Below are positions 30,733-40,151 of a stretch of 64,000 bases of DNA, piece by piece. The stretch is from Sneathiella chungangensis. GTDB lineage: Bacteria > Pseudomonadota > Alphaproteobacteria > Sneathiellales > Sneathiellaceae. Numbering within the stretch: position 1 is the first letter of the stretch; every line of letters starts with the position of its first letter. The translations under genes were made by a program, and so were the position numbers. The notes under the pieces were generated by a model, which was not told where the DNA came from, did not search any database, and saw only the letters and a program-made list of their open reading frames with translations. The stretch is taken from positions 691,108-755,107 of the forward strand of contig NZ_WTVA01000015.1 of NCBI RefSeq assembly GCF_009882935.1, given 5' to 3'.

Positions 30733-32085
30733 TTAACTTCCGGCGCTGATCTCGCGGACAATCTCGGCTTCGATCAGATCGGGGTTATGGGGTCCGCGGT
30801 CAGCGGTGCGCCAGGTGAAACTGTCAAAACTATCACAGGCCGGGCAATGCGCGTGCCAGTTCTCTTCCTGCCGTCCGCAGGCATTGCAGATCCAGAGCGG
30901 GTCCTGCGGCGCCACCGCGCTTTTGACAATCCATTCCCGGGCGGCGAACGCGTCGGCATTCGCCTTCTCCTCCAGCTCGGCCAGCATCCGGAGGATACTC
31001 GCCGAGGGATGATCCCCGCCGGCCTTCATCAAATGCTCCCGCGCGGGGCCCCAGTCCCGAGACGCCAGCGCCGCCTTGGCCAGCATCAGATGCGTCTCCA
31101 CATGATCGGGGTTATGCGGCGCCACGGTCTCCTTGGCCCGGCGCAGCCAGTCGGCAGGCTGCTCGCCAGAGACGGTCTTGCGGATTGCCTCCGCCAGATC
31201 GCGATGCGGCGCATGTTTCCAGGTTTCGCCGATCAGCTTGTGCAGCTTGCGCGACGAGCCCTGATCCGCCGTCAGCTTCACGGCCAGAACGGCAGCGGGC
31301 ACGAAGGTGGGGTCCAGGTCATGGGCCTGCTCGGCCAGGGAGAGCGCGTCCGCGTCCCGTTGGTTCCTGACGGCCGCCAGCGCCTGTTCGTAGGTAATGA
31401 CCGCCCGGGCGCGGCGCACGGCGTCACCCTTGGCCGCTTTGCCGCGCGCCATCCGGGTCAGGGCCTGTTCCGCCGCCTCCCAGTCGCGCAGCTTCAGCGC
31501 CAGTTCGTACAGCTCCTTGACAACCCAGGAGGTCCCGGGCCGGAGTTCATCGGCGCGGCGGGCCAGATCGCGCGCCTTTTCAAGATCGCCCTCCTTTATC
31601 GCCCTGTTGATCAGGCCGCGAAGCCCCAGAAACTCCGTATCCTGCCGCGCCATCATCCGGTCGTAGTATATGCTGGCTGCGCGATTATCCTCGTTGAGTT
31701 CCGCCGCCTGCGCGGCCAGCAGGAGGGTCATGGGCTCGCCCGAGAGATGCTTCTCCGCGGCAATGGCCTGGCGGCGCGCCTCATCCGCATCGCCGGCGGC
31801 AATCGCAACCATGCCGTTCGAAATCGCCTCAAGCCCCTTGTCCCGGCGGCGGGCGGAAAAAATGGCGCCGATACGCCCCGGGCCATGCTTGAGCCAGATC
31901 CAGAACCGGTAGGCAAGCGCGACAAGGACGGCAAACACAAGCGTCATGGCGCCGACGACGACGATCGATGTTTCGACCACATAGCCGCCCCAATTCAGAC
32001 GCACGTCACCCGGATATTCGGACAGCCAGACGGCGGCCATCGCAATGGCGACGATCAGGGCAAAGACGATGATGATGCGTAACAT
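30733..32085 (-). CDS. hemY: HemY-family membrane TPR protein of the heme cluster
   Basis: 450 residues. Two membrane helices at the N-terminus (IIIVFALIVAIAMAAVWL and AMTLVFAVLVALAYRFW) form the HemY_N domain. TPR-like helical pairs follow to about residue 380. A zinc-ribbon-like CNACG...CPACD near residues 395-415 lies at the end, close to an Arg/Trp-containing tail. It is the last gene of hemC-hemD/mic60-hemY. Despite the name its role in heme synthesis is not settled; it is thought to organise late, membrane-bound steps or the inner membrane. This is not the protoporphyrinogen oxidase HemY of Gram-positives. Confidence 0.88.
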   Translation of the reverse strand: MLRIIIVFALIVAIAMAAVWLSEYPGDVRLNWGGYVVETSIVVVGAMTLVFAVLVALAYRFWIWLKHGPGRIGAIFSARRRDKGLEAISNGMVAIAAGDADEARRQAIAAEKHLSGEPMTLLLAAQAAELNEDNRAASIYYDRMMARQDTEFLGLRGLINRAIKEGDLEKARDLARRADELRPGTSWVVKELYELALKLRDWEAAEQALTRMARGKAAKGDAVRRARAVITYEQALAAVRNQRDADALSLAEQAHDLDPTFVPAAVLAVKLTADQGSSRKLHKLIGETWKHAPHRDLAEAIRKTVSGEQPADWLRRAKETVAPHNPDHVETHLMLAKAALASRDWGPAREHLMKAGGDHPSASILRMLAELEEKANADAFAAREWIVKSAVAPQDPLWICNACGRQEENWHAHCPACDSFDSFTWRTADRGPHNPDLIEAEIVREISAGS

Positions 32086-32095
32086 GTCGGCCCCT

Positions 32096-34165
32096 CTAGT
32101 TGGACGTCGGGGCGGAAACCGCCGTTGTCGTTGCGGCCTGCAGCAATCCGTTGATGGACTGCTCGACGGTCAGGCGGGTTTTTGCTTTTTCAAGCCACGG
32201 AGCGGCGACGTCCGCCGCCGCACCAGAGAGCTTGTCGATTTCCGCGACCGCCTTGTCGAGATCGTTATTCGCAAGGCTTTGCTCCGCCCGGGCGACGATG
32301 GCGTCGACATCGTCGCCTTCATAATCATCAACCCGGCGGAATTTAATGGCGGAGGCAATGCGATGGAGCGCCTGACCATACCAGGTTTCCTCGGAGGGAA
32401 GCCGCGCCGACTGGCTGATATCCGTGGCGATGGAGGCGAAATCCCGTTGCAGAGAGGCCATGGTCGGCGCGCCGACCGGGGCGATCGGCTGCAATTGCTC
32501 AAGCAATCCGGCAAACTTGTCATTCGCAACCGCGGATACCTGTTTCAGGCCGTTTTCAAACGGTTCGTTCGTGCGGGTTTCGCGCTGAAGCTGACCGACA
32601 GCGAGAAGCATCAGCGTGCGCTGGTTCTCCGCCTCCTCCTCCGTCTTGCCGGCAATTTCCGCCTTCAACGCCCCTTCAAGGGACGAAATCTGCGACGCCT
32701 GCGCCTTCACGGTATCGCGGTCACTGGCGAGTTCCGTCTGCAGGCTGCTCATCTGCGTCTTGATATCCAGCAGCGCCGTTTTCAGATCGACAATCTGATT
32801 CTGGACTTCCGGGCTGAGGTCGGCGACCGCGGGTTCCGCTTTTTCAAGCTCGGCGATGCTGTCCTGCTGGCGGTCGAGTTTTTCAAGCGCAGCGGCGAGA
32901 TTTTCCTGCTGTTCCTCGATCTTGCCCGAAAGGCCGTTCAGCTCTTCTTTCAGCGCCCCCGATAATGTCGCGAGCTGGCCGTCATCCGTGACCGTCCCGC
33001 CCGCCGTGTTGGCAACCTTCTCCTCCAGCGCCGAAATCCGATCCGACAGCGCGGCATATTCCGTTTTCAGATTGTCCCGGACGGCTTCGATCGCGGCCGT
33101 GGCATCCGACATATCCGATGCCGTCGCCTTGCCGAATTGGCCCGAGATGATCGCCGCTGTTTCCGCCGGCAGATAGGGTTCGACCTTGGGGTACAGCAGC
33201 GGCCAGGCCGCAAGGCCGAGACAGAAGACAACGACAAGGGCGCCGACGATCAGACCTGCGCGGGATTTCGGCTTTTCCGTTGCCGCCGATTCCGTGGCGC
33301 CTTCGCTTGCGGTATTCCCGGCGGTTTTCGTTTCGCTCTTATCCGTACCGGCGACCGGCACGGCGGTTTTCGCCTCACCCTCTGTCTTGCCAGAATTTTT
33401 ATCGGACATTTTTCGCTCCCTTGGCGTCTCGTCGCTGTGTAACTTATGCTTAGCTTGGCCGACAGCCGTCAGCAAGGCAAGCAGGTTTTCCTGATTGGGC
33501 TCCGCTGCGACTTCGACGGCCTCCCAGGACAATTCGGATATCTTTTCCGCAACGGCCGCACTCAGGCAATAGGCGGTCATGTTTTTCAGATAGGGCGCCA
33601 GGCCGGAGGCGACGACCAGCCCGGCGAAAATGGCTGCTGTGCGCGGCGAATAGAAAAGAGCCGCCGGAATCGCCCCCGCCTTGATCTCCTTTACGATCCG
33701 CGTCTCGAGGGAGGTAACCGGCAGCGCCTCGTAAAGAACGACACGCTCACATTGGAATCCCTTCTCGGTGAGCATGCCGGAGAGATCCCCGGCAACTTCC
33801 GATCCCGCGACATGGATAAGCCTCCCATCTTCCGGCTTGGCGTCAGCAACGACCTTTGCGGCCAGGGAATGCACATCGCCGCCCGCCGCCGCGACGTCGT
33901 TAAAGCCTTCCTGGCGCACCGCCTCCGCCGTTGCGTCGCCAACGGCAAAGACCTTTATCTTCCTCTCTTTCAGCGCCGGACCCAGCGCCCGGGCGCCGTT
34001 CGCGCTGGTGATGAGCAACGCCTGCGCACCGTCGGCGTCAATCTTCCTGTCGCCGAAGGTTTCGATATGCATCATCGGCGCAATACGCGTTTCATGCCCC
34101 ATTTTTTTCAGGATGCGGGCAAGTCGGCTGCCATCCGGTTCCGGTCTGGTGATCAATATTTTCAT
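32096..34165 (-). CDS. hemD: Uroporphyrinogen-III synthase fused in frame to a Mic60/mitofilin-like membrane protein
   Basis: 689 residues without a stop between two usual genes. Residues 1 to about 240 are HemD: MKILITRPEPDGSRLARIL at the start, LLITSANGARAL, HVAGSEVAGDLSG and ALFYSPRTAAIF; this part closes hydroxymethylbilane to uroporphyrinogen III. After a linker, Met253 (33409) has its own AGGGAG seven bases before it and begins a Mic60-like protein. That part has a charged cytoplasmic tail, one membrane helix (AGLIVGALVVVFCLGLAAW, about 299-317), a long coiled coil and a C-terminal mitofilin signature region. Stops in another frame near 33448 mean a single indel would separate the two. 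Internal initiation may also give free Mic60. Confidence 0.85.
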   Translation of the reverse strand: MKILITRPEPDGSRLARILKKMGHETRIAPMMHIETFGDRKIDADGAQALLITSANGARALGPALKERKIKVFAVGDATAEAVRQEGFNDVAAAGGDVHSLAAKVVADAKPEDGRLIHVAGSEVAGDLSGMLTEKGFQCERVVLYEALPVTSLETRIVKEIKAGAIPAALFYSPRTAAIFAGLVVASGLAPYLKNMTAYCLSAAVAEKISELSWEAVEVAAEPNQENLLALLTAVGQAKHKLHSDETPRERKMSDKNSGKTEGEAKTAVPVAGTDKSETKTAGNTASEGATESAATEKPKSRAGLIVGALVVVFCLGLAAWPLLYPKVEPYLPAETAAIISGQFGKATASDMSDATAAIEAVRDNLKTEYAALSDRISALEEKVANTAGGTVTDDGQLATLSGALKEELNGLSGKIEEQQENLAAALEKLDRQQDSIAELEKAEPAVADLSPEVQNQIVDLKTALLDIKTQMSSLQTELASDRDTVKAQASQISSLEGALKAEIAGKTEEEAENQRTLMLLAVGQLQRETRTNEPFENGLKQVSAVANDKFAGLLEQLQPIAPVGAPTMASLQRDFASIATDISQSARLPSEETWYGQALHRIASAIKFRRVDDYEGDDVDAIVARAEQSLANNDLDKAVAEIDKLSGAAADVAAPWLEKAKTRLTVEQSINGLLQAATTTAVSAPTSN

Positions 34166-34176
34166 TGCGGCTTAGT

Positions 34177-35118
34177 TTACAGGCCAAATGACAATTTGGC
34201 ACCCCTCGCCTGCGTCTTTAACTCCGCGCCGATACGTTCGCCGAGTTTTACCGCGTTTTCGATGTCGTCGCGTCCGCTTGCATCAAGGCGGACAGAGCCG
34301 TCTTCCGCCAGCAGGCTGGCGCGGAAATAAAGAATGTTGCCCTCGACCAGTTCCGCATATCCCGCAATCGGCGTCCGGCAGGATCCGTCAAGAACCGCGA
34401 GCATGGCCCGCTCGCAGGAAATCCGGGCGAGACTGACCGAATCACTGATCGGTGCAAGCAGGGCGGCGACGTCATCGTCATCGGCGCGCCGCTCGATCCC
34501 GATGGCCCCTTGCGCCACCGCCGGCAGCATGTCATCGACATTGAGCAGCTCGGTAATAACCGCTTCATTGCCGAGGCGCTTGAGCCCGGCGAGCGCGAGC
34601 AAGGTGGCGTCCGCCTGACCTTCCGCAAGCTTACGCAGGCGTGTCTCGACGCTGCCGCGGAAAATACCGACTTTCAGATCGGGCCGCCGGTTCAGCACTT
34701 GCGCCTGCCGCCGAAGGCTCGACGTTCCAACAAGCGCACCCGCCGGCAGATCGGCCAAGCCCTTCCCGCTCGCGGAAATAAAGGCGTCCCGTGCATCCTC
34801 GCGCGGCAGGATGCAGTCAATTATCAGACCCGGCGGCAATGTCGTCTCCATATCCTTCATCGAATGAACCGCGAAATCGATACGGCCGGAGAGCAGCGCC
34901 TCCTCGATTTCCTTGACGAACAGGCCCTTGCCACCCGCCTCACTGAGAGCCCGGTCCTGAATCTGATCGCCCGTGGTCTTGATCACGACAATCTCGAGCT
35001 GATCCGCCGTGAGCGCAGTCTCATGCGCCGCGAGAAGCCGGGTGCGGGTCTCCTCCGCCTGGGCGAGCGCAAGCGGACTTCCCCGGGTGCCGATCCTGTA
35101 TTTTTTGACAAAGGCCAT
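34177..35118 (-). CDS. hemC: Porphobilinogen deaminase (hydroxymethylbilane synthase)
   Basis: 313 residues, start at the ATG at 35118 (MAFVKKYRIGTRGSPLALAQ). Motifs: GTRGSPLALAQ, KTTGDQI, FVKEIEEALL, AVHSMKDMET, and the dipyrromethane-cofactor cysteine in LDGSCRTPIAGY. It joins four porphobilinogens into hydroxymethylbilane for HemD, which is encoded 11 bases downstream. It is divergent from tsaD with 66 bases between the starts. Reading further upstream in the same frame would run antisense through tsaD and is rejected. Confidence 0.96.
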   Translation of the reverse strand: MAFVKKYRIGTRGSPLALAQAEETRTRLLAAHETALTADQLEIVVIKTTGDQIQDRALSEAGGKGLFVKEIEEALLSGRIDFAVHSMKDMETTLPPGLIIDCILPREDARDAFISASGKGLADLPAGALVGTSSLRRQAQVLNRRPDLKVGIFRGSVETRLRKLAEGQADATLLALAGLKRLGNEAVITELLNVDDMLPAVAQGAIGIERRADDDDVAALLAPISDSVSLARISCERAMLAVLDGSCRTPIAGYAELVEGNILYFRASLLAEDGSVRLDASGRDDIENAVKLGERIGAELKTQARGAKLSFGL

Positions 35119-35184
35119 GTTGCGGGATATTCCCTCAGATGTTAGTGCTTCGCGCAATTTGCATTGCTTTGTAATAGAAAACAA

Positions 35185-36255
35185 ATGCCAAACAAACAAG
35201 TAATCGTCCTCGGGCTGGAAAGCAGCTGCGATGAAACGGCGGCTGCGGTGGTGACGGCGGAACGTGAAATTCTTGCCAATGTCGTCCTCTCGCAGAATGA
35301 TGCCCATGCGCCCTTTGGCGGCGTGGTGCCGGAGATTGCCGCGCGCGCGCATGTGACCGAGATGGACCGTCTGGTCGATCAGGCGATGACGGAGGCCGGC
35401 CTTTCCTATTCCGACCTCTCGGCCGTCGCCGCGACGGCGGGGCCAGGCCTGATTGGCGGTGTCCTTGTTGGGTTGATGACGGCAAAGGCGATTGCGTCGG
35501 TCGCGGGCGTGCCGCTGATCGGCGTCAATCATCTGGAGGGACATGCGCTGACGGCGCGGCTAACCGGAAAGGCGGACTTTCCCTATCTGCTGCTGCTGGT
35601 TTCGGGCGGGCATTCGCAATTGCTGGTGGTTGAGGGCGTGGGACGGTACCGGCGTCTGGGCACGACGATCGACGATGCGGTCGGCGAGGCCTTCGATAAA
35701 ACGGCGAAGATGCTCGGCCTCGGCTTTCCGGGCGGCCCGGCGGTTGAGAAAGCGGCAAAATCCGGCGATCCGGACCGCTTCGATTTTCCGCGGCCGATGA
35801 AAGGGCGGGAGGGATGCAATTTTTCCTTTTCCGGCCTCAAGACGGCGGTGCGGCAGGCGCGCGAAGCGCTGGGCGAGACAGCCGGCGAACAGGATATAGC
35901 CGATCTGGCCGCCAGCTTTCAAAAGGCGGCGGTCGAAAGCCTGATGGATCGCGTTGGCAAGGCGCTTGATCTTTTCAACGACGAATATGGACCCGGCCGC
36001 GAGCTGGTTGTTGCCGGTGGAGTCGCCGCCAATCAATGCCTGAAGGCGGCGCTTGAAACACTGGCGCGGGATAAAGGCGTGACATTGCGGGTCCCACCGC
36101 CGAAACTCTGCACCGATAACGGGGCGATGATCGCCTGGGCGGGGATCGAACGCCTTAATGCCGGATTTACGGATACGCTTGACCTTGCGGCCCGCGCGCG
36201 CTGGCCGCTCGACCCGGATGCCGAACCGGCCCCCTTCGCCGGATATAAAGCTTGA
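35185..36255 (+). CDS. tsaD: tRNA N6-adenosine threonylcarbamoyltransferase TsaD
   Basis: 356 residues from the ATG at 35185. It shows the ASKHA ATPase fold: [14 protein letters not shown] at the start, metal ligands in [10 protein letters not shown], the nucleotide-binding VSGGHSQLL, the segment [18 protein letters not shown] and [12 protein letters not shown]. It makes t6A37 in tRNAs reading ANN codons together with TsaB and TsaE, which are not in the window. The divergence from hemC and the order tsaD-rpiA-gpsA-yciI-like are recurrent in alphaproteobacteria, apart from rpiA. Confidence 0.97.
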   Translation: MPNKQVIVLGLESSCDETAAAVVTAEREILANVVLSQNDAHAPFGGVVPEIAARAHVTEMDRLVDQAMTEAGLSYSDLSAVAATAGPGLIGGVLVGLMTAKAIASVAGVPLIGVNHLEGHALTARLTGKADFPYLLLLVSGGHSQLLVVEGVGRYRRLGTTIDDAVGEAFDKTAKMLGLGFPGGPAVEKAAKSGDPDRFDFPRPMKGREGCNFSFSGLKTAVRQAREALGETAGEQDIADLAASFQKAAVESLMDRVGKALDLFNDEYGPGRELVVAGGVAANQCLKAALETLARDKGVTLRVPPPKLCTDNGAMIAWAGIERLNAGFTDTLDLAARARWPLDPDAEPAPFAGYKA

Positions 36256-36274
36256 CTAGAAATGGAAAGTGACG

Positions 36275-36952
36275 ATGACCGAAGACGAACAGAAACAGGC
36301 CGCCGCCGAAAAGGCGGTTGAATATATCGAAGACGGCATGGTTGTCGGCCTCGGCACCGGATCCTGCGCCGCAAAGATGGTCGACCTGCTCGGGAAAAAG
36401 GTCGCGCATGGACTCTATGTCACCGGCGTTCCGACGTCCGAGGCGACGGCGGCCCAGGCGCGCGCGCTCGGCATTCCGGTTGTCGGTCTGGATGAAGTCG
36501 GCGTCATCGACCTTACCATCGACGGCACCGACGAGGTCGATCCGGAAGGGCGCCTGATCAAGGGCGGCGGCGGCGCGCATCTCCGCGAGAAGATCGTTGC
36601 CTCCCTCTCCGATAAAATGATTGTCATTGCCGAGGCCAAGAAAAAGGTGGCCCGACTTGGCGCCTTCAAGCTCCCCGTGGAGGTGATCCGATTTGCCGCG
36701 CCGGCGTTGAAACCGAAGCTGGAGGCCCTCGGCTCCACCCCGATATTGCGCCAGGGCAAGGACGGCAATCCCTTCGTTACGGACGAAGGCAACTATATCT
36801 ATGACTGCGATTTCGGCGTGATCGACGATCCGGAGGGGCTGGCCCTCGAGCTCAGCACCATGCCGGGCGTCGTCGAGCATGGCCTGTTTATCGGCTATGC
36901 CGATCTCGTCCTGATCGGCACGGACAGCGGTGTCGAAGTGATCGAAGTCTAG
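36275..36952 (+). CDS. rpiA: Ribose-5-phosphate isomerase A
   Basis: 225 residues. The ATG at 36275 is preferred because GGAAAG lies 5 bases before it; a GTG two codons earlier would overlap that site. RpiA motifs are VGLGTGSCA, DLTIDGTDEVD, LIKGGGGAHLREK and VIAEAKKKV. It interconverts ribose 5-phosphate and ribulose 5-phosphate. It stands 19 bases after tsaD in the same direction. Confidence 0.96.
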   Translation: MTEDEQKQAAAEKAVEYIEDGMVVGLGTGSCAAKMVDLLGKKVAHGLYVTGVPTSEATAAQARALGIPVVGLDEVGVIDLTIDGTDEVDPEGRLIKGGGGAHLREKIVASLSDKMIVIAEAKKKVARLGAFKLPVEVIRFAAPALKPKLEALGSTPILRQGKDGNPFVTDEGNYIYDCDFGVIDDPEGLALELSTMPGVVEHGLFIGYADLVLIGTDSGVEVIEV

Positions 36953-37055
36953 CGTGCCGTCACGTCGCGCCGTTTCATTCTCCACTTCTTGTTGGCGGCG
37001 GATCATGGTAATCAAGCCTATCTGAAACGCCGGAAAATCAGGACAAGCGAGGCAG

Positions 37056-38057
37056 ATGACCAAAGTAAATGTAATCGGCGCCGGTGCGTTTGGAACGGCC
37101 TTGGCAATAACGGCCAAGAAAGCCGGAAATGATGTACTCCTCTGGACCCGGCATCGCGATCATGCTGACGCGATCAATTCAGAAAAAGGCAATAGCAAAT
37201 ATCTCGATAATGTTTCTTTAACGCCCGGGGTTGAGGCAACTTCGGAACTGGCGCGGGCAGGTAATGCAAATATCCTGCTCTTGGCGGTCCCTGCGCAACA
37301 TGTCAGGGAAATCCTAGCCCAGCTCAAACCATGGCTCGCGCCGGAAACAGTGCTGGTAATGTGTGCCAAGGGGATTGAGCAGGACAGCGGATTGTTGATG
37401 AGCGAAGTCATGGCGGAGATCGCGCCTACCAATCCGATCGCGATCCTGTCAGGACCAAACTTCGCCCGGGAAATTGCTTTGGGGCTACCGACGGCGACGA
37501 CGCTCGCCTGCCGAGATCGGGAAATTGGTGAGGATATCGTGAAGGCCATTGGCCTACCGGCCTTTCGTCCGTATCTGACCGATGACGTAATAGGCGCCCA
37601 GGTCGGCGGGGCCGTAAAGAATGTGCTGGCTATTGCCTGCGGCGTCGTATCGGGCGGCAAGCTTGGGGAGAATGCCCGCGCGGCCCTGATCACCCGCGGC
37701 ATGGCGGAAATCCTGCGGCTCGGGGAAAAGCTCGGCGCGCGGGCGGAAACACTGATGGGTTTATCTGGACTGGGGGATGTTGTCCTTTCCTGCAGCTCTC
37801 CCGCTTCTCGCAACTTCTCACTCGGCGCGGCCCTTGGTCAGGGAGATATTCTCGGCGAAATATTGCAGCAACGTATCGCTGTTACCGAGGGGGTATATAC
37901 CGCCTCCGCGATCTGCCGCCTCGCGGAAAAATTCAATATCGAGATGCCGATCTGCTTTGCCGTCAACGAAATACTGAATGGCGGCGTGGCCGTTTCCAAC
38001 GCGGTTGAGGAATTGCTGGCGCGGCCGTTCAGGGACGAACGACTCGCAGGATTTTAA
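37056..38057 (+). CDS. gpsA: Glycerol-3-phosphate dehydrogenase [NAD(P)+]
   Basis: 333 residues. Rossmann motif VIGAGAFGTALA, the core SGPNFAREIALGLP and the catalytic lysine in VGGAVKNVLAIACG, with ALITRGMAE and MGLSGLGDV further on. It reduces dihydroxyacetone phosphate to sn-glycerol 3-phosphate for phospholipid synthesis. The first third of the gene is less GC-rich than its neighbours but shows no break. A YciI-like gene follows after 17 bases. Confidence 0.97.
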   Translation: MTKVNVIGAGAFGTALAITAKKAGNDVLLWTRHRDHADAINSEKGNSKYLDNVSLTPGVEATSELARAGNANILLLAVPAQHVREILAQLKPWLAPETVLVMCAKGIEQDSGLLMSEVMAEIAPTNPIAILSGPNFAREIALGLPTATTLACRDREIGEDIVKAIGLPAFRPYLTDDVIGAQVGGAVKNVLAIACGVVSGGKLGENARAALITRGMAEILRLGEKLGARAETLMGLSGLGDVVLSCSSPASRNFSLGAALGQGDILGEILQQRIAVTEGVYTASAICRLAEKFNIEMPICFAVNEILNGGVAVSNAVEELLARPFRDERLAGF

Positions 38058-38074
38058 ATTACAGGGAGACTTTT

Positions 38075-38362
38075 ATGCTGTTCATCGCTCATTGTACCGA
38101 CAAGGCTGGCCATTTGCAGGTCCGGCTCGACACCCGTCCTGACCATCTCGCCTTCCTGGCCGAAAAGGGCAGCGCGCTGAAAATCGGCGGACCGACGCTC
38201 GCTGAAGACGGCGAAACGCCGAACGGCAGCCTTCTGATATTCGAAGACACCGACCTCAAATCCGCAAAAGCCTGGGTCGCCAAAGATCCTTACGGCGCCG
38301 CCGGTCTCTTTGAAAGCGTCATTGTACAGCCCTGGAAACATGCCATCGGCGGCGGATTGTAA
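38075..38362 (+). CDS. YciI-family protein
   Basis: 95 residues: MLFIAHCTDKAGHLQVRLDTRPDHLAFL with the family's conserved His and Asp, then LIFEDTDLKSAKAWVAKDPYGAAGLF. The fold is a small ferredoxin-like dimer with a putative His-Asp active site; a general reaction is not known. It follows gpsA with GGGAG as ribosome-binding site, as in many alphaproteobacteria. Confidence 0.9.
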   Translation: MLFIAHCTDKAGHLQVRLDTRPDHLAFLAEKGSALKIGGPTLAEDGETPNGSLLIFEDTDLKSAKAWVAKDPYGAAGLFESVIVQPWKHAIGGGL

Positions 38363-38448
38363 AGGCGGCGGCCAAGATTGCCTTTCGGTTGAAATTGTGA
38401 TGTAGTACCCCCCTCCAAATAACAATAAAAACAAGAACGGGTGGTCAC

Positions 38449-39609
38449 ATGCTATTTTCAGAAGAGCATATCGCGCTCAAAAATACTGTAAACCGGATCA
38501 TTGACGAGCATATCAATCCCAATGTCGATGCATGGGAGGACGCCGGAATCTTCCCCGCGCATGAGGTGATGAAACGCCTTGCGGAGGCCGGCCTGCTCGG
38601 CATCGGAAAGCCCGAGCAATATGGCGGACTCGATCTCGATTTCTCCTATGAGATGGTCTTCGCCGAGTCCCTCGGCGGTATTCGCGCGAACGGTGTCTCG
38701 ACCTCCATCGGCGTGCAGACCACCATGTGCACGCCTGCACTCACCAAATATGGTAGCGAAGAGCTGAAACAGGAATTCCTGGTCCCGACGATCGCCGGAG
38801 ACCTTGTTGGTTGCATCGGCGTCAGCGAGGAGACCGCCGGTTCGGACGTCGCCAACACCCGGACATTCGCCCGGCGCGATGGCGACGATTATGTGATCAA
38901 CGGATCGAAGATGTGGATCACCAACGGCGTGCAGGGGGACTGGATCTGTCTTCTTGCCAACACGTCGGAGGACGGAGGGCCGCATCGCAACAAATCCCTG
39001 ATCATCGTGCCGCTGAAAACCAAGGGTGTCTCGGTTGCCCGCAAGCTCGATAAGCTGGGATTGCGATGCTCCGATACCGCGCAGCTTTTCTTCGATGACG
39101 TCCGCGTGCCGGCGCGCAACCGGATCGGCGAGGAAAACATGGGCTTCACCTATCAGATGCGGCAGTTTCAGGAGGAACGGCTGTTCGTCGCCGCCCGGGC
39201 ACTGCGCGGCATGGAGATGGCGATCGAGGATACCATCGACTATACGGGCCAGCGGAAAGTCTTCGGCGGCACCATCCTGGATAACCAGGTCGTCTATCAC
39301 AAAATGGCGGAGATGCAGAGCGAGCTGGAAGCGGCGCGGGCGCTCCTCTACCGGACGACGGAGCAATATGTCGCCGGTGAGGATGTCACCAAGCTCGCCT
39401 CCATGACCAAGTTCATGATGGGCAGCCTCGCCAATAAAATCCCGAGCGCCTGCTTGCAATATTGGGGCGGACAGGGCTTTATGTCGGAGAACTGGATTTC
39501 CCGCGCCTATCGCGACCTTCGCCTGACCGGGATCGGCGGCGGCGCCAACGAGATCATGCTGGAGATTATCGCCAAGCAGATGGGAATTTATCCGGGAAAG
39601 CGGAACTAG
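38449..39609 (+). CDS. Acyl-CoA dehydrogenase
   Basis: 386 residues with the three ACAD domains. ISEETAGSD-like binding appears as CIGVSEETAGSDVANT, FAD contacts as KMWITNGVQGDW, and the C-terminal helices include LRLTGIGGGANEIMLEIIAKQMG. The usual catalytic Glu of the Y-E-G-T motif is Gly here; QEERLF near residue 242 offers a Glu at the place used by long-chain and isovaleryl-CoA dehydrogenases. It oxidises an acyl-CoA to the 2-enoyl-CoA with electron transfer to ETF. Chain length cannot be told. Confidence 0.93.
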   Translation: MLFSEEHIALKNTVNRIIDEHINPNVDAWEDAGIFPAHEVMKRLAEAGLLGIGKPEQYGGLDLDFSYEMVFAESLGGIRANGVSTSIGVQTTMCTPALTKYGSEELKQEFLVPTIAGDLVGCIGVSEETAGSDVANTRTFARRDGDDYVINGSKMWITNGVQGDWICLLANTSEDGGPHRNKSLIIVPLKTKGVSVARKLDKLGLRCSDTAQLFFDDVRVPARNRIGEENMGFTYQMRQFQEERLFVAARALRGMEMAIEDTIDYTGQRKVFGGTILDNQVVYHKMAEMQSELEAARALLYRTTEQYVAGEDVTKLASMTKFMMGSLANKIPSACLQYWGGQGFMSENWISRAYRDLRLTGIGGGANEIMLEIIAKQMGIYPGKRN

Positions 39610-39629
39610 CCTCACTCGAAGGAGAATTG

Positions 39630-40043
39630 ATGAATTACTGGCTTGTGAAATCGGAACCCGGGACCTGGTCCTGGCAGGATCAGCTCGATGCGGGCGACAA
39701 GGGAACCTTTTGGGACGGCGTCCGGAATTACCAGGCCTCGAATAACCTCAAGGAAATGAAAATCGGCGACCTTTGTTTCTTTTATCATTCCGTCAAAGAG
39801 AAACAGATCGTCGGCATTGTCGAGGTCATCAAGGAATATTACCCCGACCCCAGCGATAAAAAGGGCCGTTTTGGCATGGTTGACGTGAAGGCGGTGAAGG
39901 CGCTGCCCAACCCTGTAACTCTCGCCGATATCAAGGCCGATCCGCGCCTTGAGAATTTCGGGCTGGTCCGTCAGAGTCGCCTGTCCGTCGTTCCCGTCGA
40001 CGAGGCAACCTGGAACCTGATCTGCAAGATGGGCGGGCTTTAG
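39630..40043 (+). CDS. EVE domain protein
   Basis: 137 residues, starting at the ATG after GGAG at 39630. The EVE/PUA-like fold is clear: MNYWLVKSEPGTWSWQDQ, GVRNYQASNNLKEMKIGDLCFFYHS and a C-terminal NFGLVRQSRLSVVPV. EVE domains bind modified bases in DNA or RNA; the role of the free-standing bacterial form is unknown. It follows the acyl-CoA dehydrogenase by 20 bases. Confidence 0.92.
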   Translation: MNYWLVKSEPGTWSWQDQLDAGDKGTFWDGVRNYQASNNLKEMKIGDLCFFYHSVKEKQIVGIVEVIKEYYPDPSDKKGRFGMVDVKAVKALPNPVTLADIKADPRLENFGLVRQSRLSVVPVDEATWNLICKMGGL

Positions 40044-40151
40044 GGCCACTTCCGGGTTCGGTTGCGGACCACCATTTCCCTATGAACTTGACGGCTATTC
40101 AGCCAATCCCTAGTATTTTCCGGGAAAAGTTCGCGCAAGTGGGGGCTTGGC

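Noticed and set aside
30787-32082. A 431-codon open frame on the plus strand
   Set aside because: Antisense to hemY with an Arg/Gly/His-rich, low-information product.
34177-35544. hemC with a start at 35544
   Set aside because: The extra 142 residues would be coded antisense through tsaD; the family start and the true N-terminal motif are at 35118.
36167-37117. A 316-codon minus-strand frame
   Set aside because: It is antisense to rpiA and overlaps tsaD and gpsA; the product has no recognisable motif.
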